From: Psilocybe azurescens
Taxonomy: Eukaryota > Basidiomycota > Agaricomycetes > Agaricales > Agrocybaceae
Length of the DNA: 64,000 bases
NCBI GenBank assembly: GCA_023853785.1
Contig: JAJIRX010000570.1
Location: 682,001-746,000 of the forward strand
Reading direction: 5' to 3'
The notes under the pieces are model-generated. The model was not told where the DNA came from. It did no database searches and saw only the letters and a program-made list of their open reading frames with translations. Positions 12,085-25,077 of this stretch are shown piece after piece; within the stretch, counting starts at the first letter, position 1, and every line of letters begins with the position of its first letter. Made by a program: the position numbers and the translations under genes.

Positions 12085-12748
12085 CCATTTTGTTTTTCAC
12101 TTGATTCTAGCAATCCAGTGTGAGCCTGGGATGTTTTTTGTTGTCTTGCTTTCTGTATCAGCTTGAGGCTTGTAGAAATAGATTAGAATAGCTTACCACT
12201 TGTAACATTGCACAATGCGCATTTTTAGAGTCTCTTTCCCTTAGTCCTTCAAGGAGATAGCGTGGACTGTGGAACAGTGATCGAAATTGGCAAAAATTCG
12301 GTAAGATCGTGCCCAAATCACGCGGTCCAATTCTACAAGACTCCGGATTCTGGGTTGCTCTAGCCCGACCACTTTTCAAATCAACCCACAGACTTTACGA
12401 AACACTTTATGGCTCAACGAAGAAAGTTAGCATCTGTTAACATACTCCTAAACTACGCATCGCGCATGGATCGTAGATGGTCATTCGGATTTGCGGTGGT
12501 GGGTCAAATATGAGTCGGCGACAAACTGCAATGGAATTCACTACATAACCTTGGCAGCTCCCGCCCGGTTAATTAGAAAGGTGTGCCTCACTGACTTTGT
12601 CCAGCCTTTCCGGGATCAAGAAGCAGCAATTGCCTGGACATTCGTCAACTCAACGTATCGAATTCACCACTTCACACCCCTGCTTCCACAAGTTTAAAGT
12701 CCTGCTTAAACTTGCTATTCTGTCCCTACTCAAAGGTCAAGGCTCGCA
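12085..12748. other. intergenic between tandem members A and B
   Basis: 660 bp with the 3' flank of A and the promoter of B. No further gene was seen. Confidence 0.5.
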
Positions 12749-14125
12749 ATGGAATGCGCCAACGCCGTATACAAGCTCTGCGAAGAGATCATCAAGTTCA
12801 TCTCCGAACATCAGGTCCTGCGGAGCGACTCAACGACCATCCAGATATCGGAGCTCGTCTCTCAGATTGAACACGCCGTCATTCCCGTCCTGCGGCGCAA
12901 GACAATCAACGAACCTCTCCAGCGCTGTCTTCATGATCTCGAGTCCGTCCTGAGCGTGGTCTCGAAGAATCTACACAAGTGGAACGAGCGGCGCTCTCAC
13001 GGGAAACTGCACATCTCCGCCCTCACCTACTCTGCATGGGCAACACCAAAGGACATCAAGGAGAATCGGGAGTTCCTCATCTGGCATCACGCTATCCTGG
13101 TGAAAGTCATTCAGCTCGTTATTCGGCCAAAAGGATACAACATCATCACTCCGACACCGAGCATCCGAAATTTCATAGAACACAGATCGGTGCAGAAGAT
13201 GAAAATGAAAGAGGACGATGAGATCGATGAGCCGTCCATCTTTGAAGTCGACCAGTTTTGGAAATGTTCGATCGGATCCGAGGTAGGCAGTGTCTTCCCT
13301 CTTCTTTTTTTTTTTCCAAATACGCGATGAACTGATTTATGATGAAAGTATAGACGGAATTTGCTAGCTCCCAGCAATTCTGCGACCTTCTGTCCTCCTG
13401 GTTAGACGAGGATCTTAGCGACCTCGCTCGCAAACGCCTCCTGCTCCGACTTGACGAACATCACACGGGATACATCTCATTCCCGACCTTTCAGTTCTAC
13501 GTACGAAACGGACGACTGAGGGAAGATGTACATCTGTACGCATCAGGTAACTCAGAAGCCACTTTGATATGGCAGGCTTCTTGATTTTATTGACATCTTC
13601 TCTCATACATGCAGATCCATACCTTCCTTTGCTCATTTGGATCGACAGCGATGTATCGGCAATCACACACCAGATATTAGAATGCAGCGGTCTCGGCATA
13701 ACCGTAATCCAATTCGCATCCACCGCTACAGTCAAGTCCTGGATCACAATGAACATTGGTACGCGCCATCTCTTCAAAGATATCTTTAATCTCACTTTAT
13801 CACGCACAGACTTCCTCAAAAACACGACTCATCAACAAAAATCCGTTTTCTGTGCAATCAAGTCCTCCACGAGCGCGACAGTTCACATACACCCGCAGAC
13901 AACGAGGAAGCCGGCGGCCAAATCTTATCCCACATTCGCGGCCTAGATATCCACGCCCCCGTGCTCATATACACGACGCGCTCCAACATAACCGCAACAA
14001 AATACGTGGAACAATACGACATGGCTGGCTCCCTCGGCGGGAACTATAGCATATTCCATAGCTACGTTGTCGCCCTGGGTAAGGATACTACCGACGAAGG
14101 GAAATGGATGAAGTACGACGCGTAA
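12749..14125 (+). CDS. module-family protein B, one-base frame break
   Basis: Exons 12749-13282, 13354-13546, 13615-13758 and 13810-14125. Exons 2 and 3 have exactly the same lengths (193 and 144 nt) as in A, C and D. The N-terminal bundle, the EF-hand-like unit (LLLRLDEHHTGYISFPTF) and the receiver-like end (YLPLLIWIDSDV, then APVLIYTTR) are all present. Exon 4 is one base short: the five-A run at 13818-13822 must be six for the downstream frame that matches the paralogs and ends at TAA 14123-14125. The phospho-acceptor position is Asn. It is either a consensus error or a young pseudogene; the full product would be 395 residues. Confidence 0.75.
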
Positions 14126-14821
14126 TTCGATTGAGCTGTAGCACTTATTTTTGTATTTTATTCGAGTCGGGTTTATACGGTGTTCAATTTCTGACTGACA
14201 TTGAGTATAGATCTTTGCATTTAAAAAAGGTTTTATCTTTCATATTGTATATATGTATATGTATTATCATGTACAAATAGAATACCGAGCAGTACTGTGG
14301 TGCTAGTAAGTCTAACAGACGCTCTGGACTTTGTGGCCATTCCATTCTGCAAATAAAACTTCTTCAAGTATATGGATTGTATTCAGGTAAAAGAAAAGGC
14401 AGTCATTGATAAATGTAAAAGAGACGTCCACGTATCATATATAACATACTACAGTGCAAATTGATCATTAGAATCTGGTATCTTAAAGAAAAAGGAACTG
14501 AATAAAAGCTGTCAAAATCCGTGCATGTCATGTCGTGCCGCGTCGTAAAAATATTCTTGGTCTCCATTTTCCTCTTCTCTCTTCCCCCGCATCAAACCAT
14601 GAACATATTCAGGTCTAGCCCAGCACCCGGGTACCCTTGAATAATCCACAATTGATCCATCCGTAGTAATAATAGAAAGTGGGGTGGAAGTCCGAAGCAA
14701 GAGCAACAAAAAACGAAAAGCGCAATAGCATAAACACAGCCACCCCCTGTCATGCGCTGTCGTCGGTCGTCTCGCATTCCAGCAGTTCTCCAAAGCTGCA
14801 ACCCTCACGAACACTGAAAGC
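14126..14821. other. intergenic between convergent genes
   Basis: 3' flanks of member B and of the antiporter gene. A TA-rich stretch at about 14220-14280 is probably a terminator or polyadenylation region. No gene was seen. Confidence 0.5.
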
Positions 14822-17800
14822 TTAGTTCCCAGCCACTGCCTGCTGCAGAACCACCACTCCAGAGCCCACACCTGCTACCACGAAAGCAGTCGCCACATCC
14901 CCAATCGTCTTGCGCACCTCCGAGCCAACCTTCTCATGCTCGTCCATCAGCTCCTTAAGCTCTTTCCTATGATTCTCAACCGCCAGCCGCCTCGATCTGC
15001 CAGTCACCACCACGAGCTTTTTATGCGTCGCGAGCACAGTGTCGCTTGCCTCTCGGATTGCCGCGTGTAAGGGTATAGGTGTGGTTATGGAGCGGAATTC
15101 GATCTGAGGACGTGTGGAGGAAGATGCATCGGATGAGTGGGTGGATTTGGTGTCTGATGCCAAAGTGGTAGACTGTGGCGGGGGTGATGGCGCGTATCGA
15201 GCCCAGATGATGTTGTCAGCAGTATCAGACTGCAACCTTGTTTCCGTATTGTGCTGCCCGTAGACAGTATCCGGCAATCCTCCAATTCTCTGGATCGTGT
15301 GAATAATAATAATAAGCAATCACAGTGTATGGAGCGGAGATGGACAGCAAAAATAAAACGTACAGAGCCCACTGTCAAAGCATTTATTTCCTCCATGTTC
15401 CTCCCTTCCTCGCCAGTCGCCAGATGAACCGGCTCCCCAGACGCAATGCTTTCTCTTTCCACGACCTCATCGCTCTTCGTAATCCTAATGACTGTGCCCT
15501 TAATCCTCGGGTTCGCACAAATCTGCACCACAAACTCCAAAGCGAGCCTGTCGTCCGGACCCCCAAAGAAAGGCAAAAATACATGCTGCGCTCCTCCTAA
15601 CCCCGGCGCTCCCACAATGGACGCAGAATCCAACGTGCTCTGGTCAACAAAAAGGGCAACGTCGGTCGTCGCCTGTGAGAAGACCCCACGAACGAACTGC
15701 GAGTGGATGACGGACACAGAATTGCTAATGTCCTGTCCTCCAGGTGTCCCATTACCACGGATATTCGAGCTTCTGAAGAAATAATCAAATGGATTCTGCG
15801 TAAGCGGACTTCTGAGATTTGATGTAGCTGCAGTTACGGTTGCTGGAAGGGCGATGGGTTGCTGGAGAGTCGCCGAAGGAGGATGGAGAGGAGTCGTTGG
15901 TGGATGATGGTGCTCCGATGGATCAAACGCATCATGAACGGGAGGAAGCCACGGTATCATGATCATATCAGAATCATAATTCCGAGCATGCTCCACCACG
16001 CTATAGGCAAGATCCTCGAATTTCACGACTGAAAGTGTTGGCGCCACGCTGATACCGTTGAGTTGGCCAAACATCCGGAAGATTGAAAGCAAAGGGTCGG
16101 TGTGTAGAAGAGAGTCGGACACGGAAGACTTCATGACCGCGGACACACGGTCGGAAAGCTCAATAAGCCTAAGAGCCTCTGTGCTGATAAAGTGAGGAAG
16201 GGTATGATTGCTTTGCGACGAAGGAGCTCGGGCATGTGGGGTGGACGACGTCCTCTTGTCATGCAGCGATGCCGGTTGAACAAGTTGTGTAAGGGCCATC
16301 ATACCGGGCAAATGCTCCAATTTGTCGAGCACAACCGTGAAACGGGTCTTGAAGGCACCTTCCTCGGAAAATTGGCCCTTTTGGTGCACAATAGCCTCAT
16401 GGTCTGCAACATTATCGAAATTGGGACCCGTAGCCGTAATGCGACGTCGAAAGTGAGGCGGATATAGCCAAGTCACAAGAGGGGTCGTCATGAATGTCAA
16501 AACGAGAGCTTCAAGGACGAACATTGAAAAGACGCGCTAATGAAAGTTAATAGTCAGGATGCAGAAAATGAAACGGGTAGAAGATGGGTACCGGAGATAG
16601 AATGCCAGCTGATAAGCCGACATTGAGTACGATTAACTCAACCAACCTATGAAGAGTTTGGTCATCGATACTATCATGGTGTTCAGTGACGAGAAATTCT
16701 GACCCTTTACAACTCATGAGTGATCCTATCGTACTCGCTTCCCTCCAATTGAAACCTGCGACGTAATGAGCCGCAAGAGTACATCCCCCAAATTTACCAG
16801 CGAACGCGGATACGATAATGGCAATTGTATATCCCCAGGTGATGCCTACATTAATAAAATTTAGAAGATGCACAAAATCAAAACAAGTTCTCACACCATT
16901 GTCCAAAAGACCAAGGTCAGTGGAAAGCCCAGAAAGGGTGAAGTACTAGAGTATATGCGCATTAAATCTCCGTAAACCGCGTCATTCGAGGACTCACAAG
17001 CGGCAAAAATATAATAGAAACCATATCTTCTAATTTTTCAGTAATGATGATAGCAAGGCCTCCCTCTCTCGGGACGATGAGCCCAGTAACGAAGGCGCCA
17101 AAAATTGCATGCACGCCAATGACGTCAGTGAAGAAGGCTGAGCCAAAGAGAACGAGCATCGTAACGGTCATGAAGAATACAGTTGGACCGCTTTCGACTG
17201 CAAATACTCAGATCGATAATATGGTGTTGAAATGATATAGACGTACTGGACCCCGTTTTCCTCGCCAGCCACCTAAGCACATACTTGACAGGGAAGAGAA
17301 GGAACAAAGTCCACCCAACGCACGCGAGGAGGATGTAAAGCGCTGTCAAGCCTGTGCTTGCATTAACGAGCGCAACGCTCAGCGCCAGCAGAGTCCATCC
17401 AACTGGTGATCAATCAGCGACGGCACGCATGAAAATTGAAGAAACACTCACCGATATCGTTCCCTACACCCGCTGACAGCACAACGATCCCTACCGTGGT
17501 GTCCAAAAGCTTCAACTCGGTCAATATGCGACACAGAACTGGAAACGCCGTTATAGAAAACGCAACGCCAGTGAAAAGCATAAAATGTGTGAATTTGATA
17601 TCAGGATTGATGAATTCCTTGTACACCGCCGAGGAGAGTCCTGCTCCGATACCGAAAGGAAGGGCCATACCCGCAAGGGCGACTGTTGCAGAGAGACGCG
17701 CATTGCGTTTGATCACGCCTGAGTCTATTTCGAGTCCGACGAGGAACAGGAAAAGACACAAGCCGATGTTCGCAACGAGACTGAGATAGGGTCGTGATTG

Positions 17801-18243
17801 TTGTGGAAATATATGCTCCGTGAAACCTGGTATACGGCCCATAGCGGTTGGGCCTGTGATTCGCTGTCAGCCCACGAGCTTTTATGGAGATGTATTCTTC
17901 GCACCTAGAATGATTCCCCCAACACCTCTGCAATAACCTTGGGCTGCCTCATCTTTCTGAGCCCAAGCGACAGCAAATTCGCTGTGCATATAATGATCCC
18001 TAAAATGCGCATATATGAGCACCCACAATCGTTTGCGTACAATTCGAAGCTGCTCACCGACTTGGATAATCCATAGTCGCAAAGGATCAGCTTCGTTGAA
18101 CTGCGTTGGATCTGACCCGCTCAGCAATCCGCCCTACGAGGAACACTCAGTATCGCCTTGATATCGCCACGAAGACCGCTTACCTGTTCCGCGGCCGCCC
18201 GTTTCTGAAAGAGACTGATGACATTGCTCGAGAATTCAGGCAT
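14822..18243 (-). CDS. KHA1: K+/H+ antiporter, KHA1-type (CPA2 family)
   Basis: Eleven exons: 18243-18184, 18133-18058, 17999-17905, 17853-17452, 17402-17247, 17197-16998, 16945-16897, 16845-16704, 16646-16592, 16536-15364, 15289-14822; about 958 residues. The first 450 residues are the membrane exchanger domain with about 12 hydrophobic helices and the family motifs AMGRIPGFTEHIFP, SLVANIGLCLFLFLVGLE and GIVVLSAGVGNDIVGW, plus the CKGLVELIVLNVGL helix. A long cytosolic tail follows. Family members exchange K+ (or Na+) for protons in endomembranes and tune organelle pH. Exon 3 is one base short in the five-C run at 17916-17920 (plus strand): six are needed to read from LRKMRQPKVIAEVL into the next exon. 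All other junctions are in phase. Confidence 0.9.
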
Positions 18244-19230
18244 CTATGTCTTCAGCTTTCGTTCGTAAATTGAGCTGGTCGTCGACGACCTGATGGTCTC
18301 CGGTCTGGAGCTTGTCAACGTATTTGATTAATATATATAAGTATGTCGTTGTCAAATAACACCGCACTTGGATCTTTTGATCCGGCATTTGTCTCTGCCG
18401 GCGTCCCCTGCCAGCCGCTTGGACAAGCTTGGACATCGCTTAACAAATTTAACTCTCTGCAATGACTGGTCAGTTGTAGACATTTAACTATATCCATCAC
18501 GTCTCTTTTATATACTATCGTATAGATCATCGCTTCAGCTACTGAGAAGTTCAAGTATAGATGGTGTTTGCCGAGTATGTTACGAATTCGAAGAGTGGAG
18601 GCAGGCCCTTGAACTCCCTTGAAATAAGGTCAGAAATAGGAACAAATAAATAACTTCTCAGTAAGAGCTCAGAGCAGGATATGTAAAGACAGACTGATCC
18701 GAAAAAATAGCTCCAATATTGCTATCGCCGCGATTCACCCGAACAGTCTTCTTATTGCATTCGGAGGAAGCTTCAGCAATAGCTATCGAGTAGGTTCTTG
18801 TAGACTGTAGCTCACCGTGCGATTCGGATCGTAAGGTTTCAAGTAACGCGCGCGAGATAGGAGAAATAATAATGATGTTACAACGCGTCGAGGCCGGAGG
18901 CACATCATATTCAAGCACGCGATGTGGGCTTGTAGGGGCTTGTGGTCATGGAAGAGCTTGAAAAGCCTTGGTGTTCCTTCAATACCGTTCTATCAAATAC
19001 AGAAATTGTCATTTTGCCGGACCAGTATAAGGATGCGACTCGCGTTGTACGCTGTGGCATATACAATACATACGCCGTTATAGCATGTAGGGGTAGTAGT
19101 GCGTACAAATGTGGAATAGAACCTGGTACAGCAAATAAATCCTCCAAGGAGCATATGAGAGAAACAAAGAAAGGTCGTAGATAAGCGTAGAGATGCCAGT
19201 AAGGTGGATCGTATTCTGTCGTTAGAAGGG
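18244..19230. other. intergenic, antiporter promoter and SHO1 3' flank
   Basis: Both neighbours lie on the minus strand. Several open frames of 60-90 codons overlap each other without motifs or introns that join them. No gene is supported. Confidence 0.5.
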
Positions 19231-20657
19231 TTAAACAAGTCGTAAGTAGTTTGAGGGTGCAACTAGGTCAAAGTCAATAAGCATTGAAGAGATTAAAAGA
19301 AGAAGTACTTGCGTCCTTTGCGTCCGTCTGAGGTCTTGGCCTCCCACCATTTGCCAGATTTGTCATAGACGAGCAGCTTATCACCTTTCTTGAACGCTAG
19401 CTCGTTCGGGTCGTCCTCTGACCCTTTATCTATGTATGAAACAATTCAGTCTTACGGTAAGGTAAGACAAAGTGAACAACGTACATTCGAATATCGCCTC
19501 CGCCCTCCATTTAGCAGGAGACTCAGCACGCGCTGCCTCTTCCGGCGCTGCACTTCCACTATCCGGCCTCGCGCTCCCTTGCATCGCCGAGCCAACCACA
19601 CTCCCGTCCCTCGCCTCCAGTACTGCACTCTTCTGATGCTCCGACGAAACACTCGTCACCGTCCCCCTCGCACCGTTTCCTGGAGTCGGCGTATGTGAGC
19701 TCCTTCGCTTTGCCCTCAGTTTTCCGCCCTCCGAGCGGGGCTTTGAAGACGCGGCGGTCGAGTCCCGCGGATGGAAGCCACGAGGATACATTCCCATGGC
19801 TTCCATCTTCTCGTCCACCATGCGTTCAACTTTCTCCCGTTCCTCAGGGGTAAGCCCTTCTAGATGGTCATCATTCGCAACGGCCCCTGCAGTACCACCG
19901 TGAATGTGCGACTTATGGAACGCGTCTGTGCTCCGTGAGATTTTCTCCACTGTGTGCTGAGGTTCCACGGGTTGTCTGGGATCACGGTTATAAAGAGATC
20001 CTACGACCCGGAGAATGGGAGATTGGGGAGGAGAAGTAAAGAAGATGATCCATAGGAGGTCCACGATGGCTGCAATGAGCCAGCCGGCTCCCGTAGCCTT
20101 TTGAGCAGGCTCAGAGGAGTATATGTTTTGGTCGACGCCGATCACCGCAAAAGCGGTGGCAAGAGCAGATAATATTGAGATTTGTGTTCCGTACGCGTAA
20201 GCCGCGTTGTATATCGATGCGTTGGATAGAACTTGAATGATAAGCAGCACGATAACGGTCTGAAGCACGATTGCAAACCAGAGTATGCGAACAGGAGCGT
20301 TACTGACTGCACAATTTGTCAGTAAATCAAAACTAAACTATTGCAAGAATCACTGCTTACTCGTAGCTGCGACAACTGCCTGCCCTACTAGAGAAGTGAC
20401 CCAGGCAATCTGAACTTTGATTTGAGCCATACATTTCCTTGTGCAATACAGAAACTCACCAACGCAAGTATGAACGTGCTAATAAGAAACAACTCGCTGC
20501 CTGATCTGCGCGGCCTCTCTGCATGATGTGATATAGGTTCTGAGGTTCCGTTTGCCTGTTCCGCTGCTTGCTCATCCCTAGGGATAGGTGCGTCGACCAC
20601 CACTACTTCCGAAATCGGCCTCTCCGACTCGGTGGCAGCGTAACTGCGGCTCTCCAT
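19231..20657 (-). CDS. SHO1: SHO1-type osmosensor, four membrane helices plus SH3
   Basis: Exons 20657-20460, 20409-20361, 20306-19485, 19429-19313 and 19262-19231 give 405 residues. After a 50-residue cytosolic start come four membrane helices, including LQTVIVLLIIQVL and ISILSALATAFAVIGV, then the family-typical NIYSSEPAQKATGAGWLIAAIVDLLWIIFFTS. A long Ser/Pro-rich linker leads to a C-terminal SH3 domain (AIFEYKGSEDDPNELAFKKG, KWWEAKT, APSNYL). In fungi SHO1 anchors the MAP kinase kinase Pbs2 by its SH3 at the plasma membrane and feeds the HOG pathway. The last intron uses a GC donor (19312-19311, gcaagt) and keeps the SH3 end in frame. The gene is intact. Confidence 0.93.
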
Positions 20658-21706
20658 GGGATATAGTCGTCGTATAGTCGTGCAGTCGTAAAGTATTCGT
20701 CACAAAGAAGAGGCGCCACTCTGATACCTCGTGGAGAAAATCTAGTTCCAGTTCGTAATGCAGGGTCCAACATCAGGGGCGGTGATAGATCGTGACTAAT
20801 AGCGGCATGCTTGTCGGCAATCTATATTTATGCGGAGATTATATATATTTCGGGTTACACCGACATTCGAGAGAGGCTATGTCGTCTTTTGGTTGTCTTC
20901 TACGCTTAGGTTGAGTTTTGAAGGGCTTTGAAACTAAAGAAGTACCTTAGCATGTAATAATCAGTCTTTTTCTCCCGCCAGTTCCTTTTTCCGCAGTCTC
21001 AACGCAGTCTTCGGAGATTTGATGGTTTTCTCTTTACCAAGTCTTCGTCACAAAGACTGCCGAAATACGAAACAAGGCCAATGCCCCGTATATGTCTTGG
21101 TATTTGTCTTCTTCTCGTATTACTCCCAGCATAGTTGCACTGAAACTGCTCCTTCTCCGGTTTCACAGGATTATTAGACTCAAGGTACTTACTGTGACGA
21201 TGATGCTAGGCATGCACGATACAAAGTGGACAAACCGACGACAGCGTCAGAACTAACCTAGAAGGCCGCGCATGCAACAACCGTAATCTCTCGATAGTAA
21301 TGAATTGGTCACTATACATATGTTAACCTTTTGCCCACATAGCCCGATGGAATAATTCTACACGTACTAATAATAGGGTTTTTTTCGTTCACGAGGCAGT
21401 CGAATTACGGCTGGCCGCCCAAGTCGGTTTTAGCATGTCATTTTCAGAAAATAGCACCTTGATAGTGCCTTTAATTGAAAGACTACTCCTCTGTAATGGT
21501 TGCGATGATGAATCATTCTGTCATTTCTACTCGTTCCCGCATTGTACAGCTTATGGGAAGCTATTTATAGCAATCGGGAGTTGGCTGACAACTAGAAACA
21601 CTTAAATAGGCCCGCCAACACCACAGTCTTACCACCCCAACTCGTCCAGCCGATAATCATCTGTCCACTCCATCCAAATTACAGTCATTATCACTACCAC
21701 CGCAGA
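20658..21706. other. intergenic, divergent promoters
   Basis: About 1 kb between SHO1 (minus) and a DUF7730-type gene (plus). AT-rich blocks near 20820-20860 could be promoter elements. No coding signal was seen. Confidence 0.5.
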
Positions 21707-22699
21707 ATGGATCGTTCATTAAAATCAGCAGGTCTCATGACTAGATTTCTGACCCCACCATCGCCTGCTCACAGCTTGATCGCTACTCTGAATGGACCAT
21801 TAAATGCCCAGTCTAATTGCTTTCTCTTTGGAGCCATACCTCCTGAAATACGCCATCGAATATTCTCCTTTGCACTACACAGCTACGATGATGCATCAAG
21901 ACCATATCCCGAGTATTCCTATTATTCACGACCCGGCTATCGCTACCATCAGCGGATCAATACCAACCTGCTGGCTACCTGCCGGCGGATTTACACTGAA
22001 ACTCACGACCTTGCCGTCTCGCTGAATGAGCACGTGTTCTGGTGCTCATCCACTCGTGGGCCTCCTCGTGATTTCTTCGACAACCCCAAGTGGTACTTCA
22101 GTAAATTCACGGTTGAGCAAAGAGCAGCAGTGGTATATATCCACCTTTTACTCAACTCTATTGGCTGGAACGGTCGGAGAGCTTTCGATTTTTCTGCGAG
22201 CTTGAAGATATACACCCACTGCACCTTAAAATCACGGTTCGCCACACTGACTGGTGGTTCTGGGAGTTAAATACCCCTTTGGTTATGAAATACCATTGGG
22301 CAGGTACTTTCGAGTCTATGAAAAAGCTGGAAATACTCGATATTGAACTAGAATCCATTGAACGAGACGTGGACCAGGTGTTTAGATTTATACTGAACAT
22401 TGCTCACAACACAGATTCTGATCTTTTCATTCTTCTCCTAGATGGACACCATTGTCAAGAACATGGTTGAGCTGTTTGTTGTTCGTGCTGGATCGGGGAC
22501 ATTAACTACTCAAGGGAATGACCTAACCACAGAACGATATATGGGGAAGGCTATCTACACTTACGACTGGGACTCGAGCTCGGAAGAAAGCATTTACTAC
22601 TCAAAGCAAGATAACCGTTGGATTACAGGAAAGCCGGTACAGGTTCCAGATCCGATTCCATATGTTGTATCAACAATCCGATGGGCTAAGGAGACATAG
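21707..22699 (+). CDS. DUF7730/2EXR-like protein copy 3, one-base frame break
   Basis: Exons 21707-22377 and 22442-22699. The N-terminal half has PPEIRHRIFSFALHSYDD, YYSRPGYRYHQR and LNEHVFWCSS as in the other copies. At the four-T run 22146-22149 one T is missing relative to the paralogs. Restoring the frame there continues through a HTDWWFWE segment into the donor at 22378 and the second exon, which ends VVSTIRWAKET. With the frame intact the product would be 309 residues. No other lesion is present, which argues for a consensus error or a very recent loss. Confidence 0.78.
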
Positions 22700-23639
22700 G
22701 CCTTTCCTTATCTAGGTAATTAGAGCAACTACAGCGCTCCCACTTCTTCCAGTGGAAATAGCCAGCCTGGACGAAACAAGGACGGAACCTACTTACGACA
22801 AACGTTGGCGTGCGTCAATATTTAAGCGGAAGATCGACTTGTCTATAAATAATATAGGGCTCCGTGGAAGATTTGGAGCCATAGAGAACGTATGTTGCCC
22901 GACGTGGGACAGTATTAGCTGCCGGGACTCAACCTCGGGACTGGACAAGTTTGAGGGCTAAGCTTAAGCTTAGAATGGGTTATGGCCTAGGAGAATATAA
23001 AATATTTAACATCGAAGCATTATATCTTACTTGGCGATTGAGTGGGAATTTCAAGAATCTGTTGAAACCGCGAATTGGGTGGACATAGCCTCTGAAGTTT
23101 CGACCGGTTACGTGCAAGTTACGCGGGCGCTGGGATGCGAAGCCTGGAAGCTGTGAAACCCGTGAAGCCCGTGTGCAGGATACGTTCCCGATTTACAGTC
23201 GTTCCTATGGCCCGGGTCCTCATCAGCGATAGAGTAGCCGCCAACTGGTATTCTGTCGTTGAGGTAGCGAGTTTCAGTTGTTTTCCAGCATAAGGCGCTC
23301 GGCAGACCTGTGATTTACGCAGAGACTTCATTCTTTCGGAATACTTATTCCATCAGAGAAGGCTTTTTCTAACTTCAAGCTTCAAGTTCGGTACCAGTCC
23401 GGTATTTATCTTGAAGCGAAACTTAAGCGCTGAAAATGAAGACGCAGTCAGAGCTTAGATCTTGCGTGACGACATCATCACAGGTTTCTGAAAGAGGTGC
23501 GCTTACTCCGAGCCTTCCAGTGTTCACCGTGACCTGAGAGCTAGTTCCCACCAGAACTGATGTGACCGAACTTACTTAGAGACTCTGATTTCACAACCCA
23601 TTGCACGCTGGCGTGTGCACCATACAACCAGCTACTCTC
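22700..23639. other. intergenic
   Basis: Nearly 1 kb with no supported gene. Short open frames on both strands are uninformative. Confidence 0.5.
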
Positions 23640-23990
23640 ATGTGGTCCAACGTCCAGGACCACCACTTGCTCACAGCTTGATCGCCACTTTAAGTGGACC
23701 GTTTGATTCCCAGTCCACTTGCGTTCTCTTCTCTGCAATTCCACCAGAGATAAGCAATTGAATACTTTCCACTGCGTTATATAGCTACAACGATATAACA
23801 AGGCCATATCCCGATCGCTCTTTTTATTCGCGGCCAGTTTACCTCTATCATCAGCGTATCAGCACTGACCTTCTGGCTACCTGCAGACGCATTTAGGTTC
23901 TACAGCGAAGTGCACGACCTTCCTGTCTCGCAGAACGAGCACAGTATTTGGGGCTGGTCTCATCGCGGTCCTGATTGCAAGTGTATCTGA
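23640..23990 (+). pseudogene. 5' half of a DUF7730-like gene, decayed
   Basis: Aligns with the first 120 codons of the copy at 25.1 kb: HSLIATLSGPFDSQSTC, then AIPPEIS followed by a stop, YSYNDITRPYPDRSFYSRP, and SQNEHSIWGW. There are several stops and shifts. The similarity ends near 23990 and Hsp20 sequence begins about 50 bp later, so the 3' half is missing. Confidence 0.8.
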
Positions 23991-24039
23991 ATTGTATAGG
24001 TACAACTCGAGACACGCAACTCTGTCCCTCAGACGATAG

Positions 24040-24561
24040 CGAAAGACAATCTGCTCACCCCCGCCAGCAATGAAAAATTCCAACCAACGCCAAAGGAACG
24101 TCGACGTCACTGAAAGGTCATTCAAACCAAGGTATGCAATTTCATTGTCCCAGAAACCCCTGGGACAATCTCTGACATCCTTTCGCAGAATGAACCGCCA
24201 AAAAACAGCGAGAAGAACGTTGCCATAGCCTCCTTTGAGTTCCCTGGAGCTGCCAAAGAAGATATCCGGATCGAAGTTCACAATGGGAAGCTCACTGTCC
24301 CAGCAGAGACGAAGCAGTCCATTGAGTACAACGAGAATGGCCATGCCGTCGAAGTGCGACGATTTGACAAATATTTGAGAACTCTCCAGCTACCGCAGGG
24401 TGTAAAGGTATGTGAATTGATATCTAATTGACTCTGGTGGAAGGACTTACAATACACCTCAGGACGAGGAAATTGCGGCTTCTGTGGAGAATGGTATCCT
24501 CACCATCGCCCTCCCCAAATCAGCATCCGAACTTGCACCCAAGAAGATTACGACCTCATAG
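24040..24561 (+). pseudogene. Hsp20 copy 3, decayed and lacking its start
   Basis: Lacks the first 20 codons. A recognisable exon 1 end (RSFKPR before a donor), a full exon 2 and an exon 3 ending SELAPKKITTS are present, with splice sites in the same places as the intact gene. The exon 2 start is one base short in an A run, and exon 1 is out of frame. It lies directly after a DUF7730-type fragment, so the upstream part was replaced by rearrangement. Confidence 0.82.
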
Positions 24562-25077
24562 ACAAGTCCTTCTACGCTTTGTTACCTACCAGTATTATAA
24601 CGACCTTCGGATAATTTCAAATTCCTGTACTACTAATAGTTCCTAATTAATTATTTTCTTTAAACCTGGATGAACAAACAAAAATTGAACATACTTGCTG
24701 GAATCTGAGCATAATCCTGCTGGTAGCTCGCGGCTAAAAAGGCGCGGATTGTTGGTCCAACGCAGGATAGCGCTACGGACAAGATGCTCAATTGTCAGTG
24801 TCACTGCGTCAGAAACGGGTGCACAGCCGCTGATCTAGACCACTTATCTAAGCCTGATCGACGCTCGGGCAGCTCGGCACAGGCCTTAACACATACTTAG
24901 TGCAACGACTTCCTACTCGTTTGCGCTGCCTTCTATCAGAGCTATTTAAAATAACCGTTGCTGGGTGCCGAGTAAAAACACATAAATAGGCCTGCTGAGT
25001 GATTAACCTCTCATTTCATTGACCAGATTTCTCAGCCATAGCATCACAGTCATAAGTATCACTCAGGTCATCGTTGA
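24562..25077. other. intergenic, promoter of DUF7730-like copy 4
   Basis: No gene was seen. It holds the immediate upstream region of the next gene. Confidence 0.5.

Noticed and set aside
15300..15320. AAT microsatellite
   Set aside because: A short simple repeat inside an antiporter intron; unremarkable.
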